A stretch of DNA of 64,000 nt from Stutzerimonas stutzeri (GCF_038561965.1 NZ_CP139348.1:1426001-1490000), one strand, 5' to 3'; positions 17,001 to 25,169 are shown, numbered from the stretch's first letter. Made by a program: numbers and translations. The notes: generated by a model from the letters alone, not told the origin.

Positions 17001-19748
17001 ATGAAATCATCACATCGCATAAGTCTACTTGCGCTAACGCTCGCGACGGCACTGGGTGTGCCAAGCGTCCAAGCGCTTGAGCGCAGCTGGAGCTACACCT
17101 ACAACAGCCTCGGCCTGATCGAGACAGCTGACGGCCCTCGCACCGACGTGTCGGATGTCACCACCTACACCTATGACGCCCAAGGCCATCTGACACAGGT
17201 AGCCAATGCCCTTGGCCACGTCACACAACTCTCGAACTTCGATACCTACGGCAACCCCCAGACGCTGATTGATGCCAACGGTGTGACGACTACCCTGACC
17301 TATGCACCGCAGGGCTGGCTGAGCTCCACAAGCACTGCCGGTAGCAGCACAAGCTTTGAGCACGATGCTATCGGGCAGATCACCAAAGTCACCCGCGGCG
17401 ACGGAAGTTGGTTGCAATACACCTGGGACGACGCCCGTCGTCTGACTGCGATTTCGAACAACGTGGGCGAGAAGGTCGAGTATGACTATGACCTAATGGG
17501 CAACCGCACCGCTCAGCGCCTCAATGATGCATCCGGCGTACTGACCCAGCAACAGACTTGGGTGTATGACGAGCTCGGCCGCCTGCTGCGCGCCGTCGGC
17601 GCACAAGGCCAGATCCGGCAATACGGCTACGACCTGAACGATAACCTCGCACTTGGCACCACCCCCAAGCAGCACAGCACCGCTAACAGCTATGACGCGC
17701 TGGACCGCTTGGTCGCCAGTACCGACCCACTCAATGGTGTCACCGCCCTAGGCTACGATGCGCAGGACAACCTGACTCAGGTCAGCGACCCTCGCGGCGT
17801 CACCACCCAGTACCGGTACGATGGGTTAGGCAATCTAACCCAGCTGGTAAGTCCGGATAGCGGCACGACCGCCTTTGCACACGACGCTGCTGGCAACGTC
17901 ATCCGTAAAACCGACGCCCGCGGCGTGGTGACGAGCTACGGCTACGATGCTCTGAATCGTCTAACCAGCAAGACGTATCCAACCAGCCCAGCGCTTAATA
18001 TCCAGTACCACTACGACATGACTGCCGATGGCAATCATGGCGTTGGCCGACTCACAGCTGTGCAGGATGCCAGTGGAGTGCTGGGCTATCGCTACGACGC
18101 ACGTGGCAACCTGACTCAGCAGCTTCGCTCACTCGAGGTGGCTGGCAGTGACGTCTACGACACGCTGCAGTACACCTACGACGGCGCCAACCAGCTCACG
18201 CGCATCGATTACCCAGCAGGCTTTGCTGTGCAATATCAGCGCAACGCTGCGGGGCAGGTTGGCGAGGTAGACATCGTTATCGATGAACAGCCTGCTGCCT
18301 TTGCCAGCGACCTGAGCTATATGCCGTTCGGGCCACTGAAGAGCCTTACCTGGGCCAACGGCATCAATCTTTCACGCACCTACGATCAGGACTATCGACT
18401 CACCCAGCAAAGCGTCGGACCTTGGCAGGTCAATTATGGCTACGACGCCAACAGCAATATCCAGAGCCTGGAGAGCGGCCTGTTCGGTGATCTGCTCTAC
18501 GGCTATGACGCGCTCGATCGGCTGACCCGCGAAGATGAAGGTAATCAGCGCCTGCAGTATGGCTACGACGCGGTGGGCAACCGGACCAGCAAAGCGCTCA
18601 TCGGCCTGAGCGAAGGCCAGCCCATGGGCAGCGTGGTCACCGATCTTAGTTATGCCAGCGACAGCAATCGGCTGGTAAGCATCGACGGACTGGGAGTGAC
18701 CAGCGATGCCACCGGTAGCCTGACGCAATTCAGCAATAACCGAACCTTTGACTATGATGCCCAAGGCCGCTCGGCCCAGGTGAAGATTGGCAGCAACGTA
18801 ATTGCCCAATACCGTTACAACGCATTGGGCCAACGCATTCACAAGATCACGGGCACAGCGACAACAACCTTTCTTTACGGCCCGAACGGCCAGCTGCTCG
18901 GCGAAACGCGCTACAGCCCCACCGGCGCCAAGCTCAGCAGCCAGTTCTACCTGTGGTTGGACAGTTTGCCACTGGGCGGCATTACCTTGGCCTATGATGC
19001 CGAGGGCGGCATCGCCAGCAGCAGTGCTTTCTATCTGCATGCTGATCACCTCAACACTCCACGGCTAGCTACCAACCAGTCCGGTAATGAAGTCTGGCGG
19101 TGGAAGTCCGATGCCTTTGGTGTAGGAGCGGCGGTAGGCGCGGCCACCATCAACTTGCGGTTCCCCGGCCAGTACTACGACAGCGAAAGCGGGCTGCACT
19201 ACAACTACTTCCGCGATTACGACCCCGAGACTGGGCGGTACGTCGAAAGTGATCCGATTGGATTGGAGGGAGGGCTCAATACCTACGGGTATGCCTATCA
19301 AAACCCAATTAATAACTTCGACCCTGATGGGCGATTAGTTTGGTTTTTGGGGCTTGGGGCTCTTGGGGGCACTGGGACGACAGCTACTGCCGGTGCTGGT
19401 TTTTGGACAATGGGGGGGCTAGTAGGAGGAGCAGCGCTTACTGCTTCTATCTCTGGCTCAACTTCGCAAACTAGCGCCGAAACAGAAGCCAAGAGTTGTC
19501 CCAAGAATTGCCCACCGTGCAAAACTGTGAGCGGAAGAGTTGTTCCTCCTGGCACTCTAGGATACAGGCCGCTCGATGTCATTCCAGATGACCAAATGCA
19601 GCACGGCGTTTATGGTTCTCATCACAATATGTTCGTTGCCAATCAGAATCCTAATAATTGCCAATGTTTCTGGCAGAAGCAAAGTTACGTCCTAAAACCA
19701 GAGCAACTTCCGGCAACTGCGGTGCCAGTAGAACCATTCGTGAACTGA
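17001..19748 (+). CDS. Exported RHS core protein with C-terminal toxin-like tip
   Basis: A 915-residue RHS protein with its own Sec signal peptide (MKSSHRISLLALTLATALGVPSVQA). Many YD repeats follow (YTYDAQGHLTQVANALGHVTQ, YGYDALNRLTSK and others). The RHS-associated core lies near the C terminus: GLHYNYFRDYDPETGRYVESDPIGLEGGLNTYGYAYQNPI, then the junction DPDGR (around 19322-19335). After the core come a glycine-rich hydrophobic segment (TMGGLVGGAALTAS) and a cysteine-rich tip of about 80 residues (CPKNCPPCKTVSGRV, GSHHNMFVANQNPNNCQCFWQ). The tip is a variable toxin-type domain that I cannot name with certainty. An immunity-like gene follows after 8 bases. Together with the preceding gene it forms a split RHS pair. 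Confidence 0.9.
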   Translation: MKSSHRISLLALTLATALGVPSVQALERSWSYTYNSLGLIETADGPRTDVSDVTTYTYDAQGHLTQVANALGHVTQLSNFDTYGNPQTLIDANGVTTTLTYAPQGWLSSTSTAGSSTSFEHDAIGQITKVTRGDGSWLQYTWDDARRLTAISNNVGEKVEYDYDLMGNRTAQRLNDASGVLTQQQTWVYDELGRLLRAVGAQGQIRQYGYDLNDNLALGTTPKQHSTANSYDALDRLVASTDPLNGVTALGYDAQDNLTQVSDPRGVTTQYRYDGLGNLTQLVSPDSGTTAFAHDAAGNVIRKTDARGVVTSYGYDALNRLTSKTYPTSPALNIQYHYDMTADGNHGVGRLTAVQDASGVLGYRYDARGNLTQQLRSLEVAGSDVYDTLQYTYDGANQLTRIDYPAGFAVQYQRNAAGQVGEVDIVIDEQPAAFASDLSYMPFGPLKSLTWANGINLSRTYDQDYRLTQQSVGPWQVNYGYDANSNIQSLESGLFGDLLYGYDALDRLTREDEGNQRLQYGYDAVGNRTSKALIGLSEGQPMGSVVTDLSYASDSNRLVSIDGLGVTSDATGSLTQFSNNRTFDYDAQGRSAQVKIGSNVIAQYRYNALGQRIHKITGTATTTFLYGPNGQLLGETRYSPTGAKLSSQFYLWLDSLPLGGITLAYDAEGGIASSSAFYLHADHLNTPRLATNQSGNEVWRWKSDAFGVGAAVGAATINLRFPGQYYDSESGLHYNYFRDYDPETGRYVESDPIGLEGGLNTYGYAYQNPINNFDPDGRLVWFLGLGALGGTGTTATAGAGFWTMGGLVGGAALTASISGSTSQTSAETEAKSCPKNCPPCKTVSGRVVPPGTLGYRPLDVIPDDQMQHGVYGSHHNMFVANQNPNNCQCFWQKQSYVLKPEQLPATAVPVEPFVN

Positions 19749-19756
19749 GATCCTAT

Positions 19757-19987
19757 ATGAAATATAAAAATGGAGAGGAAGTTAAGGTCGGCGATCAAGT
19801 AAAACTTGGTAGCGGCGATGCCGGCATGGTGGTTGGTGTTATTGATACCAACTCCTTTGCGCGTGATTATTCTGCCGAAGAGTGGGCATACCTAAAAACG
19901 GGTCTGCTTATACTTGCAAATGACTCGGCACTACTTCATTACCCTGAGCTGGACGAGGACGTTGAACTAATAGCCAGGAGTGTATAA
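19757..19987 (+). CDS. Immunity-like protein of the RHS tip
   Basis: A 76-residue cytosolic acidic protein starting MKYKNGEEVKVGDQVKLGSGDAGMVVGVID, which looks like a small KOW/SH3-type beta barrel, then a Trp-containing helix (YSAEEWAYLKTGLLI) and an acidic end (YPELDEDVEL). Its position directly after the RHS tip, same strand, 8-base gap, is the standard place for the cognate immunity gene. I infer that it neutralises the tip toxin. The start at 19757 is the ATG giving no overlap with the RHS gene; the open frame upstream is a shadow of the RHS coding sequence. Confidence 0.75.
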   Translation: MKYKNGEEVKVGDQVKLGSGDAGMVVGVIDTNSFARDYSAEEWAYLKTGLLILANDSALLHYPELDEDVELIARSV

Positions 19988-20006
19988 CTGGGTTGCACAT
20001 CAAACT

Positions 20007-20038
20007 AAACAGGGCGCTAAATTCGTAGCGCTCTGTTT
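20007..20038 (+). terminator. Intrinsic terminator-like hairpin after the RHS immunity gene
   Basis: Arms 20007-20018 (AAACAGGGCGCT) and 20027-20038 (AGCGCTCTGTTT) pair over 12 bases with one G-U pair and an 8-base loop. The right arm ends in TTT and is followed by AAAAAT. It lies 20 bases after the immunity-like gene stop, as expected for the end of the RHS transcript. Confidence 0.7.
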
Positions 20039-20448
20039 AAAAATCCACCCATGTCAGCAATTATGTTGTGGCATGGGCGCGCGCCTCATGATCCCAATAG
20101 CCCCCGAAACGCACCCAGCGTAAGCTGTATCAATTTCACCAGCAGGGTGTTCAGACTTTTTCGGTTTTAAGTATCAACCTTGACCAGCAGGGCGTTCAAG
20201 TTAGTGCAGCCCCTACAGCTGTGGGAACCGGAAGAATTAATACGGTCTGCTGGCTAAATTTGATACCTTGGGCCGGAAAGCTCTGAACACACTGCTGTAA
20301 TCACGGAAGAGTTATTGAGCGCAACCTGGGATTATTTTCGCTTAGGTGTACCCTAACTCCCCAGGCAGGACGAACATCCCCTACCTGATCCTCGCCTAAC
20401 AGGGGACGCCATTTCGATGACTATTGATCGCTGAGTGTGCTTGGCTCA
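20039..20448. other. Gene-free RHS-proximal region with direct repeats
   Basis: About 410 bases with no supported gene, between the RHS immunity gene and the CBASS protease gene. It holds two imperfect direct repeats (CCAGCAGGGYGTTCA at 20139-20153 and 20184-20198, 45 bases apart, each preceded by TATCAA). The first copy extends rightward into a 27-base sequence that recurs at 37513-37539 downstream of the orphan RHS cassette. It probably marks the left boundary of a later insertion. Confidence 0.55.
20140..20166 (+). repeat. 27-base repeat, left copy (pairs with 37513-37539)
   Basis: This 27-base stretch, beginning CAGCAGG and ending TTTCGGTT, matches 37513-37539 at 24 of 27 positions. Both copies lie a few hundred bases 3' of an RHS tip/immunity cassette. 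They may be a remnant of RHS-locus duplication or the ends of the inserted defence segment. Confidence 0.6.
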
Positions 20449-21342
20449 TCACTCATGTCGCCAGTGGCCATTTCCATCTTTTCGCTCTGCAAAGGGTGGC
20501 CATACTGAAGCAGTGCGGGGAAGGCAGAGCAGGGTAATGACATATTCGTATTGTTCTGACTGAATCTTCATTTCTCGCACGCACGCATTCCGATCTGCAT
20601 GCGGGAACCAGAGCGATGCCGGGAGTTCAATCCCTCTGCGCTCCTGCGTAACCGTCGAGCACGCCGCTAGTGAACCCGTAGGAATCTTCACGACTTCCTT
20701 GCGCGTGCGAAAGAAGGCTCCATTTCGACGTGCTACCGCACTAGAAAACGCCCATTTCATAAAGCCATCGCGGGACAGAATGAGTACCGCACTTTCCTCG
20801 GTACACTTAATCCATTTCAACGCAGCGGCGGTCAGTGAGACTCCATAGCGCACAGCGCAGTGGCGCAACAGTTCAATGTCGACATCCGTTGTGAGCTGGT
20901 TACGAAAGTCGTTGAGCGGCATCAGTAGGAAGGAGGCGAACAGGTCAGCTTCGGCCTCAATGTTTTTCTCCTCCCAAGACAGCATGTCGTCACTGCTACA
21001 CCTGAACTCGTCACGCTTAAGGCGATGAAGAATGTAATGCCCTAGTTCGTGAGCTTGGGTAAAACGGATCCGGCCTGGGGATGCCAATCCGTTGTTGTAA
21101 AGCATCATCCAGCGATTGCGCGCCTCGTTGGCGAATAGCGCCCCGTCGAAGCCTTTAATGTCGACGGACTCGACTTTAGCGATCGGATCCGGCCATTTGA
21201 AAACCTCCGCAGTGCCTAACGCGAGTTCGCTGACATCAACGGGGAAACGCGCAGCTCCATGTACCTCACTGACTCGGTCACAGATCTTGGTTAAGCGAAT
21301 AGCAGCTTTCTGGGGCGTCCATACCTCGCGCTCAGGCATCAT
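20449..21342 (-). CDS. capP: CapP-like ImmA/IrrE metallopeptidase of the CBASS locus
   Basis: A 297-residue ImmA/IrrE-type zinc metallopeptidase. The zinc motif is HELGH (residues 98-102), with the downstream acid ligand in EAEADLFASFLLMP near 137. A C-terminal region of about 130 residues follows, probably a sensor domain. In CBASS loci that carry CapH and CapP, CapP is known to cleave the CapH repressor when stimulated by single-stranded DNA, thereby switching on CBASS during DNA damage. Here the gene starts one base inside the CapH-like stop codon (TAATG), same strand, and the CBASS genes diverge from them. The role is inferred from this arrangement. The two adjacent ATG codons at the start (MMPE) leave a one-codon uncertainty. 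Confidence 0.85.
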   Translation of the reverse strand: MMPEREVWTPQKAAIRLTKICDRVSEVHGAARFPVDVSELALGTAEVFKWPDPIAKVESVDIKGFDGALFANEARNRWMMLYNNGLASPGRIRFTQAHELGHYILHRLKRDEFRCSSDDMLSWEEKNIEAEADLFASFLLMPLNDFRNQLTTDVDIELLRHCAVRYGVSLTAAALKWIKCTEESAVLILSRDGFMKWAFSSAVARRNGAFFRTRKEVVKIPTGSLAACSTVTQERRGIELPASLWFPHADRNACVREMKIQSEQYEYVITLLCLPRTASVWPPFAERKDGNGHWRHE

Positions 21343-21665
21343 TAAAAGTCCTTTTTGAAAGTATCCAGAATCCTCCTCAGCTGTGCCTTTGCATCCGGCT
21401 CAAGAGTCTTGTAACCGCGGAAGAAGGCTTCATCGAGATGTCTCTCCTCTGGCTCGCGTAGATCATCCTCGAAAAAGTACGCTGTTCCCACTCCCAGTAC
21501 ATCTGCTAAGGCGGTGAGCTTCTCTGCCGAGGGGCGTTGGGACTCTCGGTTCTCCAGCTCCCATAAATAGCTTTTACTGAGCCCAGCCATATCTGCGAGC
21601 TTTTCTAGAGTCAGCCCACGCTGCTTGCGCAGATCGCGGAGCTTTTCGCCTAGACGCGTCGTCAT
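21342..21665 (-). CDS. capH: CapH-like XRE-family repressor of the CBASS locus
   Basis: A 107-residue helix-turn-helix regulator. Residues 4-62 form an XRE domain (LGEKLRDLRKQRGLTLEKLADMAGLSKSYLWELENRESQRPS), followed by an acidic linker and a helical C terminus (ALKTLEPDAKAQ-like segment) that could dimerise and carry the CapP cleavage site. A strong ribosome binding site (GGAGGAG) precedes ATG 21663-21665. It is transcribed with the overlapping capP gene and divergent from cdnC. CapH proteins repress CBASS expression; here two shared operator-like sequences lie in the 187-base divergent region, supporting autoregulation and repression of cdnC. The gene symbol is by context and domain match. 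Confidence 0.85.
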   Translation of the reverse strand: MTTRLGEKLRDLRKQRGLTLEKLADMAGLSKSYLWELENRESQRPSAEKLTALADVLGVGTAYFFEDDLREPEERHLDEAFFRGYKTLEPDAKAQLRRILDTFKKDF

Positions 21666-21701
21666 CGTCGTATCTCCTCCGTAGTTGTAGAAAATATACC
21701 A

Positions 21702-21712
21702 CTATTCCGAAC
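21702..21712. promoter_or_regulatory. Operator half-site for CapH-like repressor
   Basis: CTATTCCGAAC at 21702-21712 repeats exactly the right half of the palindromic site at 21754-21775, 60 bases away in direct orientation. Its left flank does not complete a palindrome. It lies 37 bases upstream of capH, overlapping the region where the capH promoter must be. Confidence 0.55.
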
Positions 21713-21753
21713 AAATCGTTTGACAAAGCCGATAGGCGCGAGCAGTCTGTCAC

Positions 21754-21775
21754 AAAGTTCGCTATTCCGAACTTT
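21754..21775. promoter_or_regulatory. Palindromic operator between capH and cdnC
   Basis: A perfect inverted repeat: AAAGTTCG (21754-21761), 6-base spacer CTATTC, CGAACTTT (21768-21775). It lies in the divergent promoter region, 89 bases from capH and 77 bases from cdnC. The size and symmetry fit a dimeric XRE repressor. Binding by the CapH-like protein is inference. Confidence 0.7.
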
Positions 21776-21852
21776 TTGTATTGGCTCGACGACACGCCAT
21801 TTGAGCTCATCGCCCAGCCGTTAGCAGCGTATAGATCTCCAAGGGGGATGAG

Positions 21853-22818
21853 ATGTCGAAAGAGCATGTCGATCACAAGGATATAGCGCGGTTCGCCGAA
21901 GAAAAGGTGAACCTGCCAAAGGAGAAGGCAAAGGAATACCGGGAGCAGGCTGGGCGCTTGCAGGACAAGCTGGAAGGGTATCTGTCGGATCATCCCGACT
22001 TCTCACTGAAACGCATGATGCTGTCGGGCAGCTTGGCTAAAGGCACGGCTCTTCGCTCGCTGAATGACATTGACGTTGCGGTCTATATCAGCGGTTCCGA
22101 TGCCCCTACTGATATCCGCGATTTGCTTGATTATCTGGCGGAGCGACTGCGTAAAGCGTTCCCGAATTTCAGCGCGGATCAAGTCAAACCACAAACCTAC
22201 TCGGTGACCGTGTCGTTCCGTGGTTCTGGCCTGGATGTCGATGTCGTACCGGTTTTGTACTCCGGTTTGCCGCAATGGCGGGGCAACTTGATCAGTCAGG
22301 AAGACGGCTCCTTCCTGGAGACGAGTATTCCGCTGCATCTTGAGTTTGCCAAAGCGCGTAAGCGCGCGGCCCCGACGCATTTCGCTCAGGTTGTCCGCCT
22401 AGCCAAATACTGGGCACGCCTGATGAAACAGGAGCGTCAGGATTTCCGGTTCAAGTCCTTCATGATCGAGTTGATCATGGCCAAGCTGTGCGACAACGGA
22501 GTGGACTTCTCCAACTATCCCGAAGCCTTACAAGCGTTCTTCACCTACCTAGTGACCAGCGAATTGCGCGAGCGCATCGTTTTTGAGGACAACTACGCGG
22601 CCTCTAAAGTCGGCCCTCTGACCGATTTGGTGCAGATCATTGATCCGGTCAACCCCGACAACAACGTGGCGCGCTTGTACACCCAGCGCAATGTCGACGC
22701 GATCATCGATGCGGCAATGGATGCCGGCGACGCCATCGATGCAGCGTTCTACGCACCGACCAAACAGTTGACGGTGGGCTATTGGCAGAAAGTCTTCGGT
22801 TCTTCTTTCCAGGGGTGA
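21853..22818 (+). CDS. cdnC: CBASS nucleotide cyclase, CD-NTase (CdnC-like)
   Basis: A 321-residue CD-NTase. The nucleotidyltransferase core is clear: GSLAKGT (59-65), first acid pair NDIDVAV (Asp72, Asp74) and third acid region GLDVDVVPV (Asp128, Asp130), followed by a helical C-terminal domain with RLAKYWARLMK. Such enzymes make cyclic oligonucleotides after phage infection; clade C enzymes with HORMA partners make cyclic trinucleotides that activate NucC. The clade assignment rests on gene context. The ATG follows an AAGGGGG ribosome binding site. It is the first gene of the four-gene CBASS operon (gap to the HORMA gene 7 bases). It acts in the cytosol and is expected to be off until bound by the activated HORMA protein. 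Confidence 0.9.
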   Translation: MSKEHVDHKDIARFAEEKVNLPKEKAKEYREQAGRLQDKLEGYLSDHPDFSLKRMMLSGSLAKGTALRSLNDIDVAVYISGSDAPTDIRDLLDYLAERLRKAFPNFSADQVKPQTYSVTVSFRGSGLDVDVVPVLYSGLPQWRGNLISQEDGSFLETSIPLHLEFAKARKRAAPTHFAQVVRLAKYWARLMKQERQDFRFKSFMIELIMAKLCDNGVDFSNYPEALQAFFTYLVTSELRERIVFEDNYAASKVGPLTDLVQIIDPVNPDNNVARLYTQRNVDAIIDAAMDAGDAIDAAFYAPTKQLTVGYWQKVFGSSFQG

Positions 22819-22825
22819 GCAAGCC

Positions 22826-23341
22826 ATGTCTTCCTACAGTTTTACCGTTGCTGAAACACAAACTTTCACTGTTACGCATGCTCGCCATATGGCAGCCAAG
22901 GTAGCTACCGATCTACGGCGGATGCAGCGGTTCTATGGCTACCCCAGTGATGTTTGGATCGAAGAGTACGAGGCGGAATTGGTTGTGCTGCTTAAGGCTG
23001 GTTACCTGGGAGAGGTGACTTACGGCTTCAAACGTGGCGACGACTGGATCGAGCCGTCCTTGCGGTACACCGCCGGAGATCTCGTCGGTGCCGGCACGGA
23101 TGATGACCCAGGACGTGTTCGCCAGGGGCGGGACGTATCTGGCGCGTCTTTCTACAGCTATCTGACCTACAGCGCGAAATACCAAAACGCCTCGTCGGCT
23201 GACAAGGAGAACTCTCTTAAAGATTTGCCGTTTGAGCGCGGTGGTGCATCTGCGCCGGGAATCAGCGGATATCTCGAAAGCGACAAGACCTACTCGGCGG
23301 GTGGTCGCGCCCTCAATCGTGCAAGCGTAAGGAGTTTCTGA
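22826..23341 (+). CDS. cap7: Bacterial HORMA-domain protein (Cap7) of CBASS
   Basis: A 171-residue bacterial HORMA protein of the family-1 type. The N-terminal sequence SSYSFTVAETQTFTVTHARHMAAKVATDL and the C-terminal YSAGGRALNRASVRS are characteristic by my recollection of family members. In type III CBASS, HORMA proteins sense a peptide cue, change conformation and activate the CD-NTase; TRIP13 resets them. The gene lies 7 bases after cdnC, and its stop overlaps the ATG of the TRIP13-like gene (TGATG), so translation is coupled. Only one HORMA gene is present, as in the E. coli MS115-1 type system. Confidence 0.88.
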   Translation: MSSYSFTVAETQTFTVTHARHMAAKVATDLRRMQRFYGYPSDVWIEEYEAELVVLLKAGYLGEVTYGFKRGDDWIEPSLRYTAGDLVGAGTDDDPGRVRQGRDVSGASFYSYLTYSAKYQNASSADKENSLKDLPFERGGASAPGISGYLESDKTYSAGGRALNRASVRSF

Positions 23342-24273
23342 TGAACGTCAAACCGTCACTGGATGAGCTGTTCGAGCGGCGTGTGTGCTTCCCTGACTTT
23401 GAGCCACAGGAGCGTTTGTCACGCCTGGTTGGTTTGGACGAGCAGAAGGATCGACTAGCCAAGGTGTTGGGCTTGCTGGTCAACCCTTTTGGTCTGCAGG
23501 AGTGGGCAGAGAAACACCATCCGCAAGCGCGCGCAGCAATAGATACCGTATTGCGCCGGCCGCCTTTGGCTGTGCTGGCTGGAGATGTCGGATCGGGGAA
23601 AACTGAGCTGGCAGAAACGATCGGGGATGCTGTCGCCCGCCAAGAAGGCATTGATATCACGCTGTATCCGCTGAGTTTGGCTACCCGCGGTCAGGGACGG
23701 GTTGGTGAAATGACGCAATTGGTTTCGGCTGCTTTCGACTACACCATCGAGGCCGCCGAGAAGCTTAAAAATAGAGGCGGAAAAGCCCGCGGCGCAGTGC
23801 TGTTGCTGATTGATGAAGCCGATGCATTGGCTCAGTCACGCGAGAACGCGCAGATGCACCATGAGGATCGAGCGGGGGTTAACGCCTTCATTCGCGGCAT
23901 TGATCGTATTGCCAATCAGAAATTGCCGGCTGCCGTTCTGATGTGCACTAACCGTCTGAAGGCTTTGGATCCTGCGGTTCAACGGCGTGCGGCAGAGGTT
24001 TTGACGTTTGGTCGGCCGGACGATGCACAGAGACGGTATTTATTGAGTTCCAAGTTGGAGGGGCTGGGCTTGAGCGCTCAGGTGATTGAGGAATTAGTTA
24101 AGCTGACCGGCCCACGCGAGGCCAGCGCGCCAGGATTTACCTTCTCCGATATCAACCAAAGGCTTATCCCATCAATCATCCTTGCGGCATACCCCCACGC
24201 TGCTGTAGCTGCAAGGACAGCATTGCTGACTGCCCAAGCAATGTCACCAACCCCTACTTTCCAAGATCGCTAA
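23341..24273 (+). CDS. cap6: TRIP13/Pch2-like AAA+ ATPase (Cap6) of CBASS
   Basis: A 310-residue AAA+ ATPase. Walker A is GDVGSGKT (81-88), Walker B is LLLIDEAD (154-161), sensor-1 is MCTNR (about 210-214), and arginine-finger candidates lie in DPAVQRRAAE. It resembles TRIP13 remodelers, which unfold HORMA proteins and so keep CBASS inactive or reset it. Its start overlaps the HORMA stop by one base, showing tight coupling. It lacks a separate N-terminal adaptor-binding domain beyond about 75 residues, as in other bacterial members. An 82-base gap containing a small inverted repeat separates it from nucC. Confidence 0.88.
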   Translation: MNVKPSLDELFERRVCFPDFEPQERLSRLVGLDEQKDRLAKVLGLLVNPFGLQEWAEKHHPQARAAIDTVLRRPPLAVLAGDVGSGKTELAETIGDAVARQEGIDITLYPLSLATRGQGRVGEMTQLVSAAFDYTIEAAEKLKNRGGKARGAVLLLIDEADALAQSRENAQMHHEDRAGVNAFIRGIDRIANQKLPAAVLMCTNRLKALDPAVQRRAAEVLTFGRPDDAQRRYLLSSKLEGLGLSAQVIEELVKLTGPREASAPGFTFSDINQRLIPSIILAAYPHAAVAARTALLTAQAMSPTPTFQDR

Positions 24274-24283
24274 TCACGCTGGT

Positions 24284-24310
24284 CGAGCAGAAGGCATTTA
24301 CTGCTGCTCG
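24284..24310. repeat. Inverted repeat between cap6 and nucC
   Basis: CGAGCAG (24284-24290) and CTGCTCG (24304-24310) form a 7-base stem with a 13-base loop. It lies in the only non-coding gap of the CBASS operon. No strong T run follows immediately (TCAAATTCTT), so it could tune nucC expression or mRNA ends rather than fully stop transcription; this is inference. Confidence 0.4.
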
Positions 24311-24355
24311 TCAAATTCTTATGTAGGTTGCCAGTACTTATTTGATGGAGGCTTT

Positions 24356-25081
24356 ATGTCAGCGTGGTCACTTTCAACTCTTCTTGCGTCCTTGCACGAT
24401 GATATCCAGCTTCGTCTAGGCACAGCACGCAAAGCGTTCAATCACCCTGGGGCAAAAGGGGATGCAAGTGAAGGTGTCTGGATCGATATGCTCGACACCT
24501 ACCTACCGAAGCGCTATCAAGCGGCACAAGCTTTTGTGGTGGACAGTCTGGGCAACTTCAGTGAGCAGATTGATGTCGTAGTTTTTGATCGACAGTACTC
24601 ACCGTTCATCTTCAAATTTGATGAGCAGATCATCGTTCCGGCAGAAAGCGTTTATGCCGTTTTCGAAGCGAAGCAAACGGCCACAGCAGAACTTGTTGCC
24701 TACGCCCAGCGTAAAGTCGCTAGCGTTCGCAAGCTTCACCGCACCAGCCTTCCAATTCCGCATGCCGGCGGCACGTATCCAGCTAAACCGCTGATTCCAG
24801 TATTGGGAGGTTTGCTCACATTTGAGAGCGACTGGAGTCCGGCGCTCGGTCCATCGTTCGACAAGGCGCTCAAGGTGGACATGTCTGCTGGCCGACTGGA
24901 TCTCGGTTGCGTGGCTTCGCATGGACATTTTTTCTACGATGGCAGCGACAGCACATTCAAGTTTGAGCAGGAAAATAAGCCGGCGACAGCATTCTTATTC
25001 AAACTGATTGCGCAGCTTCAATTCAGTGGCACAGTGCCGATGATTGATATTGATGCATACGGAAAATGGTTGACCAAGTAG
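24356..25081 (+). CDS. nucC: NucC, cyclic-trinucleotide-activated DNA endonuclease (CBASS effector)
   Basis: A 241-residue NucC-type endonuclease. The PD-(D/E)xK core is present at the family positions: Asp73 in QIDVVVFDRQ, Glu104 and Lys106 in YAVFEAKQ. The N terminus WSLSTLLASLHDDIQLRLGTARKAF and PIPHAGGTYPAKPLIPVLGGLLTF are near-identical to NucC sequences I know. NucC trimers join into hexamers on binding cyclic triadenylate and degrade the whole chromosome, aborting infection. All visible catalytic residues are intact. A GGAGG ribosome binding site precedes the ATG. It is the last gene of the CBASS operon. Confidence 0.93.
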   Translation: MSAWSLSTLLASLHDDIQLRLGTARKAFNHPGAKGDASEGVWIDMLDTYLPKRYQAAQAFVVDSLGNFSEQIDVVVFDRQYSPFIFKFDEQIIVPAESVYAVFEAKQTATAELVAYAQRKVASVRKLHRTSLPIPHAGGTYPAKPLIPVLGGLLTFESDWSPALGPSFDKALKVDMSAGRLDLGCVASHGHFFYDGSDSTFKFEQENKPATAFLFKLIAQLQFSGTVPMIDIDAYGKWLTK

Positions 25082-25169
25082 CTATTGTGCTCGTGACCTG
25101 CGGGGCAAGAAAGCAAATTCAGCGCGAATAGCGGCAAGTATTTTTCTAATTTTCGAAAAGGGGCTGGCA

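Noticed and set aside
20100..20310. A short CRISPR-like array from the CCAGCAGGGYGTTCA repeats
   Set aside because: Only two imperfect units, spacing 45 bases, no cas genes; a related copy downstream of the other RHS cassette explains them better.
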